Shown: positions 25,140-33,789 of the stretch, in pieces | Layout of the letters: each line of letters starts with the position of its first letter | Position numbering within the stretch: the first letter of the stretch is position 1 | Source of the DNA: Paucibacter sp. B2R-40 | GTDB taxonomy: Bacteria; Pseudomonadota; Gammaproteobacteria; Burkholderiales; Burkholderiaceae_C | Assembly (NCBI RefSeq): GCF_025717555.1 | Contig: NZ_JAJIRP010000001.1 | Location: forward strand, 809,400 to 873,399 | Direction of reading: 5' to 3' | DNA: 64,000 bases | Notes under the pieces: model-generated | What the model was told of the DNA's origin: nothing | What the model saw: the letters and a program-made list of their open reading frames with translations, nothing else | Database searches by the model: none | Made by a program: the position numbers and the translations under genes

Positions 25140-25898
25140 TCACGCCTCGGCACTGGCGGTTCGCAACTTGGCCAGTTCGCTCAAACGCTGATGAGCGGGG
25201 CTGTCCCAGGCGATCGGCCATTGGTTTTTGGCCTGCAGATAATGGTGGGTAAAGACGTCCAAGTAAGTCTCCAGCGTTTGCGCGGCCAACTCCTCGCCGG
25301 CCAGGCTCAGGCATAGCGAGGCGACCTCGCTGGTGCAGAAATGATCATCCCGGCGCGAGCGTCGCAGCTTGTATTGCGAGATCTGCGCCAGCTCCAGGCT
25401 GAGCACCGGCAAGGTGTCCAGATAGGGGCTCTTGCGGAACATCTTGCGGGCCTCGCTCCAGGTACCGTCCAGCAAGATGAAGAGCGGGCGCTTGGTAGTC
25501 TGCGTTGCGCAAGCGTCAGGCAAGGGCACGCTGTGTACCACCCGTTCAGGCTCAACAAACTCGCCCGGGAACACCACGAAAGGCTGCCACTGTGGGTCCT
25601 TCAAAAGTTCCAGCAGCGCCGGGTCGGTCTCGGTGCGGGCCCAGCCGAAAGCAAAGGTATCGGCCACCATATCGGCAATCAGCCAGCCGGTGTTGCTGGG
25701 CTTGAGCGGCTCGACATCGGCCATCAAGAGGCAGATGCCGGCGCGTGTCGGCACCGACGGGCGCAGCGCGCACATGCAGTGGCCGATGTTCAGCCGGCAG
25801 TCGGCGCAGCGATCGCGCTTGAAGCCGCCACGGGCCAAGAAAGGTTTGCTGCTGCGCGCCAAACGGGCGGCGCGTAAAAGGGAGACGGCGTGGGGCAT
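25140..25898 (-). CDS. DTW domain protein, tRNA-uridine aminocarboxypropyltransferase
   Basis: 252 residues. An N-terminal zinc-type cluster, C-A-D-C-R-L-N-I-G-H-C-M-C (about 32-44), precedes the domain, and the D-G-T-W motif near residue 145 gives the family its name (S-x-x-x-P-x-x-x-L-D-G-T-W-S-E-A-R-K-M). The family includes TapT/TuaA, which adds the acp group from SAM to a tRNA uridine (acp3U) in the cytosol. Length and both motifs fit. The gene stands alone, with about 180 bases to the divergent SGNH gene. Confidence 0.88.
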   Translation of the reverse strand: MPHAVSLLRAARLARSSKPFLARGGFKRDRCADCRLNIGHCMCALRPSVPTRAGICLLMADVEPLKPSNTGWLIADMVADTFAFGWARTETDPALLELLKDPQWQPFVVFPGEFVEPERVVHSVPLPDACATQTTKRPLFILLDGTWSEARKMFRKSPYLDTLPVLSLELAQISQYKLRRSRRDDHFCTSEVASLCLSLAGEELAAQTLETYLDVFTHHYLQAKNQWPIAWDSPAHQRLSELAKLRTASAEA

Positions 25899-26080
25899 GG
25901 GTGAGTGGGTGAACGGGCGATCTGAGCGCTGACGCGCATGCAGCAGTGCAGGCAGTGTCGCATCTCGCGAACTGCCGCCCGGCCGCTGCCATCCGTTCGA
26001 GAACGCACAGACCCGGCCGCGCGGCGGGCTCAGGCTCCAGCTTCCACCTTGTCAGCGAGGTTCACGCACGAGGCGCATCC

Positions 26081-26884
26081 ATGCACGCACACCGCAAGAC
26101 CCGCCCGGCCGCCAGCCTCAGCCCCTGGCGGCGCCTGCTCCTGCTCTGGCTGCTCGGGCCGCTGCTGTGGCTGCAGGCCCGCCATGTGCGCCGCATCACG
26201 CCGCGCATGCCCGAGCCGCCTGGGCAGCGTGCCGGCAGCGCCGGCCAGGGGTCACTGATCCGGCTCTTGGTGGCGGGTGACTCAGGCGCTGCGGGTGTCG
26301 GCGCGCCGACGCAGGAGCAAGCGCTCTGTGGCCAACTGGTGCGCCGCCTGAGCCGGCATCACCGAGTCGAGTGGTGCGTGCTGGCGGTCAATGGGCTGGA
26401 CTCGCCGGGGCTGCACCAACTGCTGCTGGATGCACCCAAGGCGAGCTTCGATGTGGTGGTGCTGTCCATGGGCGCCAATGACGCCACCGCCCTGTGCGCG
26501 CCCTTGCTATGGGCGCGCTGGCAGAGTCGTTTGGCCGAACTGATTGCCTTGCGCTTCGCGCCGGCCTTGCTGGTACACAGCGCCGTGCCGCCCATGCATG
26601 CTTGCCTGGCATTGCCGCAGCCGCTGCGCTGGTTCATGGGCCGCTGGGCGCAACAGATGAACCTCAGCTTGGCCGCGCTGCTGATCGAAGAAGTGGGGCG
26701 CAGCATGCATTGGCATCCCAGCACGACGACCACGGCCGGCATGGCCGCCGATGGTTTCCACCCCAGCCCGGAGGGCTATGCGGTCTGGGCCGAGGGCTTG
26801 AGCCAGCATATTCTGGCGGCGCAGATTCCCTCACGGCATTACCCGGACCTCGAGCCCTGCAGCGCAGCGGCTATTGCTCATTGA
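26081..26884 (+). CDS. SGNH/GDSL hydrolase with N-terminal membrane anchor
   Basis: 267 residues from the ATG at 26081. The frame is open from 25946, but the extension is Arg/Pro-rich with no homology sense. Residues 17-34 form one hydrophobic segment flanked by arginines. The SGNH blocks are all present: G-D-S (V-A-G-D-S-G-A-A-G), the Gly block, G-A-N-D (M-G-A-N-D-A-T) and D-x-x-H (D-G-F-H-P-S). It is an esterase or lipase-like enzyme acting in the periplasm or at the membrane. The substrate is unknown. Confidence 0.85.
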   Translation: MHAHRKTRPAASLSPWRRLLLLWLLGPLLWLQARHVRRITPRMPEPPGQRAGSAGQGSLIRLLVAGDSGAAGVGAPTQEQALCGQLVRRLSRHHRVEWCVLAVNGLDSPGLHQLLLDAPKASFDVVVLSMGANDATALCAPLLWARWQSRLAELIALRFAPALLVHSAVPPMHACLALPQPLRWFMGRWAQQMNLSLAALLIEEVGRSMHWHPSTTTTAGMAADGFHPSPEGYAVWAEGLSQHILAAQIPSRHYPDLEPCSAAAIAH

Positions 26885-26938
26885 AAGCCGCTGCGAGCGC
26901 GCCGAGCCCAGTAGGTGAGCGGGTGGGAAGCCCCCGCC

Positions 26939-28300
26939 TTAAGGTCCTCGATTTCCCCCAGCCGGCATCTCGATGAACATCCCAGCTGCAGGAAGCTTCT
27001 GCCCTTTGATCCAGTCGGCAGCCACGTCGAACAGCTTCGCGGAATAGGCCATTGCCACACCGTCTGCGGTTTGGATCGGCTCGATCAAGCCATGGTCGGC
27101 TCGCGGGAAGAGCACTACGGCGATATTCGGTCGCTGCAGCTGAATCTGGCGCAGGATGGCTTGAGTGCTGGCGTTAGGTGCCTGCCGGTCGCTGCCGCCC
27201 AGCAGCCAAAGCTGGCGCGATTTGACCGCCTCGATCACGGGGCGGGGCTCATAGTCGAAGCTCAAGCCCTGCGCCAAGGCGGGGCCCTTGGTCTTGATGT
27301 CCTCGGAGCTGAATTTCAAAAAGATGCCGGTGTAGGAGCGTGGCTGTATGGCCTCCAGCCAGGGCGCGCCGGCATGATTGGCTTTGAAAGCATCCAGCGC
27401 CGCAAAGCCGTCGCGCAGATTGGAGCGCACGATGTTTTCGGTAATCACTGTCAGCGCCTTGGCCTCGGCCAGCACGGCCGCATCGAAGCTCGCCTCCCGG
27501 ACTTGCTGCTCCACCAGCGCCCGGTCCTGGGCGATCGGGCCCTCGGCCATGGCGAAGGCAGCAATGACGAAATCCAGCTCGACCAGCGTCGCGGTCAGTG
27601 GCGCCACCCAGCCGCCCTGGCTCGCGCCAATCACACCGACTGAGCGGATGTCCGGCGCCAGGCGCCGCGCCGCCTGGACTGCGGCCGCTGTGTCGCGTGC
27701 GCGGGCGTGGAAGTCGGACAGCGGGGCGCCAGCGGACGCGCCAGTCCCGCGCTTGTCATACACAAAGACGGCAATACCCCGGCGGGCGAGCTCGTACTGC
27801 CAGACGCTGTCATCGGTGGAAGGGTCGTTGTTGGAACCCTCGACCCACACGGCCAGCGACTGAGCGCGGCCACCCGGCGGCAGCACCAGCTTGCCGTGCA
27901 GCTTGACGCCGTCGCTGAAGAAGCTTGTTTCTTTCTCGAGCAGGGGCAAACGAAGTGCCTGTTCGGCAAGCTGGCCTTGTTTCATCGCCAAGGTCATCGT
28001 GCCGACGCTGCAAGGCTCGAACTTGATCTGTAGGCCCGCAGCGCCGAACGTGCCGTCCTCTGCCTCCTGCAGGTTCCCGAATTGGCCGTTCGAGAGGCTG
28101 TATTGCAGGCCGCGCGGCTGGCCACCGAAGCCGGTGATCGTCACCGACCGGCCCGCTGGCAGGGCGTAGACACCCAAGAGGCAGCGCAGTTCGGCATCCA
28201 GCCGGGTTTGCGGCAGTGCGTCCAGCGGCGCGACAGCTGCCGTTGCAGCGGTCGTCACAGTTGCCGCAGCAAGGAGCGCCGCAGTAAGAAAGCTCAGCAT
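26939..28300 (-). CDS. Exported alpha/beta hydrolase (serine esterase/peptidase-like)
   Basis: 453 residues from the ATG at 28300, which has a strong AGGAG site. The frame stays open to 28561 but that part overlaps the divergent ureD. A signal peptide covers residues 1-22. Residues 130-450 are an alpha/beta hydrolase: oxyanion region V-W-V-E-G-S-N-N-D, Y-D-K-R-G-T-G-A-S, nucleophile elbow G-A-S-Q-G-G-W, a late Asp (L-G-G-S-D-R-Q-A-P) and His in P-R-A-D-H-G-L-I. It should hydrolyse an ester or amide in the periplasm. The N-terminal 100 residues are an unassigned domain. It is divergent from ureD and not obviously part of urea use. Confidence 0.85.
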   Translation of the reverse strand: MLSFLTAALLAAATVTTAATAAVAPLDALPQTRLDAELRCLLGVYALPAGRSVTITGFGGQPRGLQYSLSNGQFGNLQEAEDGTFGAAGLQIKFEPCSVGTMTLAMKQGQLAEQALRLPLLEKETSFFSDGVKLHGKLVLPPGGRAQSLAVWVEGSNNDPSTDDSVWQYELARRGIAVFVYDKRGTGASAGAPLSDFHARARDTAAAVQAARRLAPDIRSVGVIGASQGGWVAPLTATLVELDFVIAAFAMAEGPIAQDRALVEQQVREASFDAAVLAEAKALTVITENIVRSNLRDGFAALDAFKANHAGAPWLEAIQPRSYTGIFLKFSSEDIKTKGPALAQGLSFDYEPRPVIEAVKSRQLWLLGGSDRQAPNASTQAILRQIQLQRPNIAVVLFPRADHGLIEPIQTADGVAMAYSAKLFDVAADWIKGQKLPAAGMFIEMPAGGNRGP

Positions 28301-28538
28301 GTCCAACTCCTGGGTTTTGATCTGGCGAACGAGCGGCTTAAGGCCAGATGGCGAAAACCTCGTTCTCGTGAAGACCCCCATGCTGAGCGCCTGGCTCGAT
28401 CGACACCAGCCACATGCGACACGCTGCATATTGCCTGGGATCGTCGGTAGAGCAGCGCCAGCGACAATGGCGCAAGGCCGCGCTGGCCCTTGATTTTTCT
28501 GCCGGTGGCCGGGCGCGGATCTTGCATATAAGCATTCC

Positions 28539-29417
28539 ATGAATAGTTTGACCCCTTGCACCCCGACAAGTTCGCCCCCCGGCTCGAATTGGCGCGCCGA
28601 CTTGTCGATTGCTTATGCCTGCGAGCATGGCCGCAGCGTGGCGCGCTATGAACACAGCGGGCCACTGCGCATCCTCAAAAGCCTCTACCCCGAAGGCGAG
28701 GCGGTCTGCCATAACGTCTTGGTTCATCCGCCTGGCGGTTTGGTCGGCGGCGACACCCTGGCGGTTTCTTTGCAAGTGGGCGAGGGCGCGCATGGCCTCG
28801 TCACCACGCCGGGTGCCACACGCTTTTATCGCAGCGAAGTGGGCGCCGTCGCCACACAGGCGGTGCGCGCCACGCTGGCTGCGGGCGCGCGGCTCGAGTG
28901 GCTGCCGCTGGAGGCCTTGGCCTATCCCGGCTGCGAGGCGCGCAACGAGGCCCGTTTTGCGTTGGCGCCGGGGGCCGAGATGATGTGTTGGGACATCACC
29001 GCTTTAGGCCTGCCCGCTGCCGGCCAGGCCTTTGATCGCGGGCGCTTCGCTCAGCATTTGGAGGTCGAAGGCGTTTGGCTGGAACAAGGCGTGATTGCGG
29101 CCGATGACGCTTTGCTGATGAATGGCCTGCTCGGTTTGGCGGGGCGGCGTTGCCTGGCCACCTTGGTGTTTGCGGCCGGCTCAGGGATTAGTCGCACTCG
29201 TCAAGAGCGGGCGCTTGATGCGGTGCGTGAGCTGATCGAGACCCATGCTTTGCGTGAGTTTGCCGGCGTCACCGCGCCCCATGGGCAGGTGCTGGTCTTG
29301 CGTGCCTTGAGCGAGTTGACGGAACCTAGCCTGGATCTGCTGCGGCAGGCTTGGGCCCTGTGGCGGCACGAGCTCTGGGGCATGGCGGCCACGCCGCCGC
29401 GCCTGTGGTCCATGTGA
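28539..29417 (+). CDS. ureD: Urease accessory protein UreD
   Basis: 292 residues, the usual length. Markers are L-R-I-L-K-S-L-Y-P-E-G, V-L-V-H-P-P-G-G-L-V-G-G-D-T-L and T-P-G-A-T-R-F-Y-R-S, the core UreD/UreH strand motifs. UreD binds apo-urease and, with UreF and UreG, forms the scaffold for nickel delivery and lysine carbamylation in the cytosol. Unusually it is separated from ureABC by about 15 kb that holds the convergent urea transporter operon and inserted genes. The end sits 20 bases from the end of urtE. Confidence 0.95.
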   Translation: MNSLTPCTPTSSPPGSNWRADLSIAYACEHGRSVARYEHSGPLRILKSLYPEGEAVCHNVLVHPPGGLVGGDTLAVSLQVGEGAHGLVTTPGATRFYRSEVGAVATQAVRATLAAGARLEWLPLEALAYPGCEARNEARFALAPGAEMMCWDITALGLPAAGQAFDRGRFAQHLEVEGVWLEQGVIAADDALLMNGLLGLAGRRCLATLVFAAGSGISRTRQERALDAVRELIETHALREFAGVTAPHGQVLVLRALSELTEPSLDLLRQAWALWRHELWGMAATPPRLWSM

Positions 29418-29437
29418 ATGGCGATGTAGACAAGAAA

Positions 29438-30142
29438 CTAAATCGACACGATCTGCCGCACGCCCTTGGCTACCATCTCGCTGCGCGAGCCCTGTGAGAT
29501 CACTGCGCCGCGCTCCAGCACCAGATAGTCATCGGCCAGCTCTTCGGCAAAGTCGTAATACTGCTCGCACAGCAGCACCGCCATGCGCTGACCGTTCAAG
29601 CCATGGTCGGCCAATTGGCGAATGATGCGGCCGATGTCTTTGATGATATTGGGCTGTATGCCTTCGGTCGGCTCATCCAGGATCAGCAACTTCGGGCCGG
29701 CCGCCAGCGCTCGCGCGATGGCGAGCTGCTGCTGCTGGCCGCCCGACAGATCGCCGCCGCGCCGCTGCAGCATTTGCTTGAGCACCGGGAACAGCTCAAA
29801 CAAATGCGGCGGAATCGGCGTGCCACCGGGCAGCGTGGCCAGACCCATGCGCAGGTTTTCTTCCACCGTCAAGCGGGCAAAAATTTCGCGGCCCTGGGGC
29901 ACATAGCCGATGCCGGCGCGGGCCCGCTCATAGGGAGCCAGCTTGGTGATGTTGCGCCCGTCGAAAAGCACCTCGCCGTTCTTGATCGGCACCAAGCCCA
30001 TCAGCGACTTCAGCAGCGAGGTCTTGCCCACGCCGTTGCGGCCCAAGAGCACGGTGATGCGGCCGGGGCTGGCGCTCACGCTGACATCGCGCAGGATGTG
30101 CGAGCCGCTGTAATACTGATGAATGTTTTTGGCTTGCAGCAT
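29438..30142 (-). CDS. urtE: Urea ABC transporter ATP-binding protein UrtE
   Basis: 234 residues with a complete ABC ATPase: Walker A G-R-N-G-V-G-K-T-S, signature D-L-S-G-G-Q-Q-Q-Q-L and Walker B L-L-I-L-D-E-P-T-E-G-I-Q-P. The phrase E-P-T-E-G-I-Q-P-N-I-I and the start Y-Y-S-G-S-H-I-L are typical of UrtE within the branched-chain/urea subfamily. It powers urea uptake with UrtD. It is the last gene of urtABCDE, 12 bases after urtD, and converges with ureD. Confidence 0.95.
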   Translation of the reverse strand: MLQAKNIHQYYSGSHILRDVSVSASPGRITVLLGRNGVGKTSLLKSLMGLVPIKNGEVLFDGRNITKLAPYERARAGIGYVPQGREIFARLTVEENLRMGLATLPGGTPIPPHLFELFPVLKQMLQRRGGDLSGGQQQQLAIARALAAGPKLLILDEPTEGIQPNIIKDIGRIIRQLADHGLNGQRMAVLLCEQYYDFAEELADDYLVLERGAVISQGSRSEMVAKGVRQIVSI

Positions 30143-30154
30143 GATGCTTCTCTC

Positions 30155-31024
30155 CTATCTCCCGAGGTAGACCTCGATCACCCGCTCGTCGGCCTGCACC
30201 TGCGCCAAAGTGCCCTGGGCCAGCACCGCGCCCTCGCAAAGCACGGTGACGATCTCGGAGATGCGGGCAATGAAGCTCATGTCATGCTCGACGACGATCA
30301 GCGAATGCTTGCCCTTCAGCGTCAAAAACAGCTCCGCCGTGCGTTCGGTTTCCTGGTCCGTCATGCCCGCCACCGGCTCGTCCAGCAGCAGCAATTTGGG
30401 CTCCTGCATCAAGAGCATGCCGATCTCCAGCCATTGCTTCTGGCCATGGCTGAGCAGGCCGGCCGGGCGCTGCCACTCGTCGCGTAATTGAATCAGCGTC
30501 AACACCTCGCCGAGCCGGTCACGCTGCACGCCGCTGAGCCGGTGCCATAGCGCCGACGCTACGCCGCGCGGCGACTTGAGCGCCAGCTCCAGGTTCTCGA
30601 ACACGCTCAGCGCCTCGAACACCGTCGGCTTTTGGAATTTGCGTCCTATGCCCAGACCGGCGATCTCGGCCTCGCTGTGGCGCAGCAGGTCTATGGTGCT
30701 GCCGAAGAAAACTTGCCCGGCGTCGGGGCGGGTCTTGCCGGTGATGATGTCCATCATCGTGGTCTTGCCGGCGCCATTGGGCCCGATGATGCAGCGCAGC
30801 TCGCCGGGTGCGATGTCCAGCGACAGCTTGTTGATGGCGCGAAAGCCGTCGAAGGAGACGCTGACGTCTTCCAGGTAGAGGATGCGGCCATGCGCCAGAT
30901 CCAAGGCGCCGGGCTCATGCACACGCGAATAGCCAGCGTTGCGGCCGCCCGAGCTGCCCTGTTCTTGCACTTCCTTTTTGTGCTGCAGCCGCTCGCTGCC
31001 TTGCTCCATCAGATCGGGGGTCAT
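30155..31024 (-). CDS. urtD: Urea ABC transporter ATP-binding protein UrtD
   Basis: 289 residues from the ATG at 31024, which overlaps the urtC stop as ATGA. A longer frame to 31126 lies inside urtC. A roughly 50-residue charged N-terminal extension (E-V-Q-E-Q-G-S-S-G-G) precedes the ATPase. Walker A is G-P-N-G-A-G-K-T-T-M, the signature loop reads L-L-S-H-G-Q-K-Q-W-L-E, and Walker B is L-L-L-L-D-E-P-V-A-G-M. The S-H-G-Q-K-Q variant of the signature is usual in UrtD and LivG relatives. It couples ATP hydrolysis to urea import. Confidence 0.95.
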   Translation of the reverse strand: MTPDLMEQGSERLQHKKEVQEQGSSGGRNAGYSRVHEPGALDLAHGRILYLEDVSVSFDGFRAINKLSLDIAPGELRCIIGPNGAGKTTMMDIITGKTRPDAGQVFFGSTIDLLRHSEAEIAGLGIGRKFQKPTVFEALSVFENLELALKSPRGVASALWHRLSGVQRDRLGEVLTLIQLRDEWQRPAGLLSHGQKQWLEIGMLLMQEPKLLLLDEPVAGMTDQETERTAELFLTLKGKHSLIVVEHDMSFIARISEIVTVLCEGAVLAQGTLAQVQADERVIEVYLGR

Positions 31025-32166
31025 GATGTCTTGCCTTTGGATTTGATTTGCCCGACCAGACCGGCCAAGCCATGCGGCAGGAACAGCGTGACCGCAATGA
31101 ACAGCGCGCCCAGAAAATACAGCCAAATCTCAGGCGCGCTGACCGTCAACCAGCTCTTGGCGCCGTTGACCAGGAAGGCGCCGACGATGGGGCCCAGCAA
31201 GGTGCCGCGCCCGCCGACCGCTGCCCACACCGCGATCTCGATCGAATTGGCCACGCTCATCTCGCTCGGGTTGATGATGCCGACCTGCGGCACATAGAGC
31301 GCACCGGCCACGCCGCACATCACGGCAGACAGCGTCCAGATGGCCAGCTTGTAGGCAAACGGCGAGTAGCCGCAGAACATCAGCCGGGATTCGGCGTCAC
31401 GCACCGCTTGCAGCACGCGGCCGAACTTGCTGCGTGTCAACCAGCGCGCCAGCAAATAGCAGCCCAGCAGCGCCAGGCCGCTCATGACGAACAGCAGCAT
31501 GCGCATCTGCGGTGTCGCAATCGTCAGGCCGGCAATGCGCTTGAAATCGGTGAAGCCGTTATTGCCGCCGAAGCCGGTCTCGTTGCGGAAGAACAGCAGC
31601 ATCGCCGCATAGGTCAGCGCCTGCGTGATGATGGAAAAGTAAACGCCCTTGATGCGCGAGCGAAAGGCAAAGAAGCCGAATACAAAAGCCACCAGGCCAG
31701 GCACCAGCACGATCAAGATAACGGTGGCCGCGAAGCTGTCGCTCAAAGCCCAATGCCAGGGCAGCGTCTTCCAGTCCAAAAACACCATGAAGTCGGGCAG
31801 CGCACTTTGGTATTGCCCGTCGCTGCCGATCTGGCGCATCAGATACATGCCCATCACATAGCCGCCGAGCGCAAAGAACAGGCCGTGGCCCAGGCTCAGG
31901 ATGCCGGCAAAGCCCCAGATCAGATCCATCGCCAGCGCGCAGATCGCGTAGCACATGAACTTGCCCAGTAGGCCCACCGCATAGTCGCTCAGATGCAAGA
32001 CCTGACCCTCGGGCACCCAGAGGTTCAGCACAGGGGCCAGCAGGCAGATGATCAGCAGCGCCGTGGCGAAGCTGAGCCAGCCTTTGGGGCTGAGCAGTTG
32101 TGAGTGTGGATTCGGTGTCATGTCGAGTGGCTGGACAGATGCTCTTGCTTGCGGTGCGTCACTCAT
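31021..32166 (-). CDS. urtC: Urea ABC transporter permease UrtC
   Basis: 381 residues with about nine to ten membrane segments of the LivM type. Markers are G-F-A-G-I-L-S-L-G-H-G-L-F-F-A-L-G-G-Y, the branched-chain permease motif, and R-D-A-E-S-R-L-M-F-C-G-Y, the cytoplasmic coupling loop. It forms the inner-membrane channel with UrtB. The gene overlaps both urtB and urtD by 4 bases. Confidence 0.95.
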   Translation of the reverse strand: MSDAPQARASVQPLDMTPNPHSQLLSPKGWLSFATALLIICLLAPVLNLWVPEGQVLHLSDYAVGLLGKFMCYAICALAMDLIWGFAGILSLGHGLFFALGGYVMGMYLMRQIGSDGQYQSALPDFMVFLDWKTLPWHWALSDSFAATVILIVLVPGLVAFVFGFFAFRSRIKGVYFSIITQALTYAAMLLFFRNETGFGGNNGFTDFKRIAGLTIATPQMRMLLFVMSGLALLGCYLLARWLTRSKFGRVLQAVRDAESRLMFCGYSPFAYKLAIWTLSAVMCGVAGALYVPQVGIINPSEMSVANSIEIAVWAAVGGRGTLLGPIVGAFLVNGAKSWLTVSAPEIWLYFLGALFIAVTLFLPHGLAGLVGQIKSKGKTS

Positions 32167-33761
32167 GCTTCAACTGCCCGCCCCTTCACCGCGAAGATGC
32201 CTTGCGGGCGCTTCTGGATGAAGATGATGATGAAGATCAGCACAGCGATCTTGGCCAGCACGGCGCCGACATAGCCTTCCAGCAGCTTGTTCAACATCCC
32301 CAAGCCCAGTGCCGCGTAGACGGTACCGGCCAACTGCCCGACGCCGCCCAGCACCACCACCATGAAGGCGTCAACGATATAGCTCTGGCCCAGGTCTGGC
32401 CCGACATTGCCGACCTGGCTCAAGGCGCAGCCGGCCAGACCCGCGATGCCGGAGCCCAGCGCAAAAGCATAGGTGTCGACGCGGGCGGTGTTGACGCCCA
32501 TGCAAGAGGCCATAGGCCGGTTCTGCGTCACGCCGCGTACGAACAACCCCAAGCGCGTGCGCTTGATCAGCAGCGTCATGCCGCCCAGCACCAGGCCGGC
32601 AAAGAGGATGATCATCAAGCGGTTATAGGGCAGGCTCAGATTCGGCAAGACCTGCCAGCCGCCGCTCATCCAGGCCGGGTTTTCGACGCCGACGTTTTGC
32701 GCGCCGAACAGGCTGCGCACGGTCTGCATCAACATCAGGCTCAGGCCCCAGGTCGCCAGCAGCGACTCCAGCGGCCGCCCGTAGAGCCAGCGCAGCACCA
32801 GCCGCTCCATCAGCGCACCCACGGCAGCAGCAGCAAGGAAAGCGGCCGGCAGCGCCAGCACCAGGTAATAGTCAAACCAGCTCGGCGGCAACCATTGGCG
32901 AAAGGCCAGGTGCACCAGATAGGTGGCGTAGGCGCCGATCATCATCAGCTCGCCATGCGCCATATTGATCACGCCCATCAGCCCGTAGGTGATGGCAAGG
33001 CCCAGCGCCACCAGCAACAAGATGCTGCCCAGGCTCAGGCCGGTGAACAAGGCGCCCAGGCGCTCGCCCAGGGCCAGCGTCGATTCCAGGCTGCGCAGCG
33101 AATTCTTCAAGGCGCTCTTGACGTCAGGGTCGGTTTCTTCCGCCAGGCGCTGGTTCAAGAGCAATTGGGTGGCCGGGCTGCGCGAGGCACCGAGCAGCTT
33201 GGCCGCTAGCAGACGCTGCTCCACGACCGGGCTGAAGGACAGCGCAGCGGCTCTTGCCAGCGTCAATTCTGTACGGACTGCAGCGTCGGCTTCTTTGGCC
33301 AGCGCCATGTCCAGCATAGGCAGGTAGTCGATCTTGGCGTCCTGCTGCAAGGACCGAGCAGCAGTCAGTCGCTCAGCAGGAGTCGCCGGCGCGAACAACT
33401 GCAAAACGGCCAGCGCTTGATCCAGCTCGCCACGCAGGCGGTTGTTCAGCATCACGTCGTCCAGCGCGGCTGGCGGCTGGGCCAGCACTTGGCCGCTCAG
33501 CGCGTCCTGCATCTGGCCCTTCTCGTCAACGATGATCAAAAGTTGGCGGGCGGGGTCCAGCTTCACTTGTTCGGCCTTCATGGCCAGCAGCAGCCTTGTG
33601 CTGCGTTCGTCCGGCGTGGCGACGATCGCTTGCAGCACAGCGCTGCGCTCGTCGCCGTCGCCAGTCGCCAGCGCAAGCGCCTGCTGAGGCGTCATCAAGG
33701 CCTGTGTGACGCAAGGCCACAAGAGCAGACCACATAACAATGAATTCAGCAGGCGCTTCAT
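32163..33761 (-). CDS. urtB: Urea ABC transporter permease UrtB with N-terminal extension
   Basis: 532 residues. A signal peptide (1-21) is followed by about 210 residues of helical, HEAT-like periplasmic sequence with L-L-A-M-K-A-E and R-L-T-A-A-R-S-L-Q repeats. The LivH-type permease begins near residue 235 (G-L-S-L-G-S-I-L-L-L-V-A-L-G-L-A-I-T-Y). The M-G-V-I-N-M-A-H-G-E-L motif confirms the family. The N-terminal extension is usual for UrtB and absent from LivH. It overlaps urtC by 4 bases and lies 28 bases after urtA. Confidence 0.95.
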   Translation of the reverse strand: MKRLLNSLLCGLLLWPCVTQALMTPQQALALATGDGDERSAVLQAIVATPDERSTRLLLAMKAEQVKLDPARQLLIIVDEKGQMQDALSGQVLAQPPAALDDVMLNNRLRGELDQALAVLQLFAPATPAERLTAARSLQQDAKIDYLPMLDMALAKEADAAVRTELTLARAAALSFSPVVEQRLLAAKLLGASRSPATQLLLNQRLAEETDPDVKSALKNSLRSLESTLALGERLGALFTGLSLGSILLLVALGLAITYGLMGVINMAHGELMMIGAYATYLVHLAFRQWLPPSWFDYYLVLALPAAFLAAAAVGALMERLVLRWLYGRPLESLLATWGLSLMLMQTVRSLFGAQNVGVENPAWMSGGWQVLPNLSLPYNRLMIILFAGLVLGGMTLLIKRTRLGLFVRGVTQNRPMASCMGVNTARVDTYAFALGSGIAGLAGCALSQVGNVGPDLGQSYIVDAFMVVVLGGVGQLAGTVYAALGLGMLNKLLEGYVGAVLAKIAVLIFIIIFIQKRPQGIFAVKGRAVEA

Positions 33762-33789
33762 ACGGCTAGCTCTTCTCTCAATGACTTAC

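Noticed and set aside
28505-28538. Possible sigma-54 promoter before ureD
   Set aside because: GG-N10-GC spacing can be found, with TTGCAT at -12, but the -24 element is poor and the predicted start would fall on the ATG. Not convincing.
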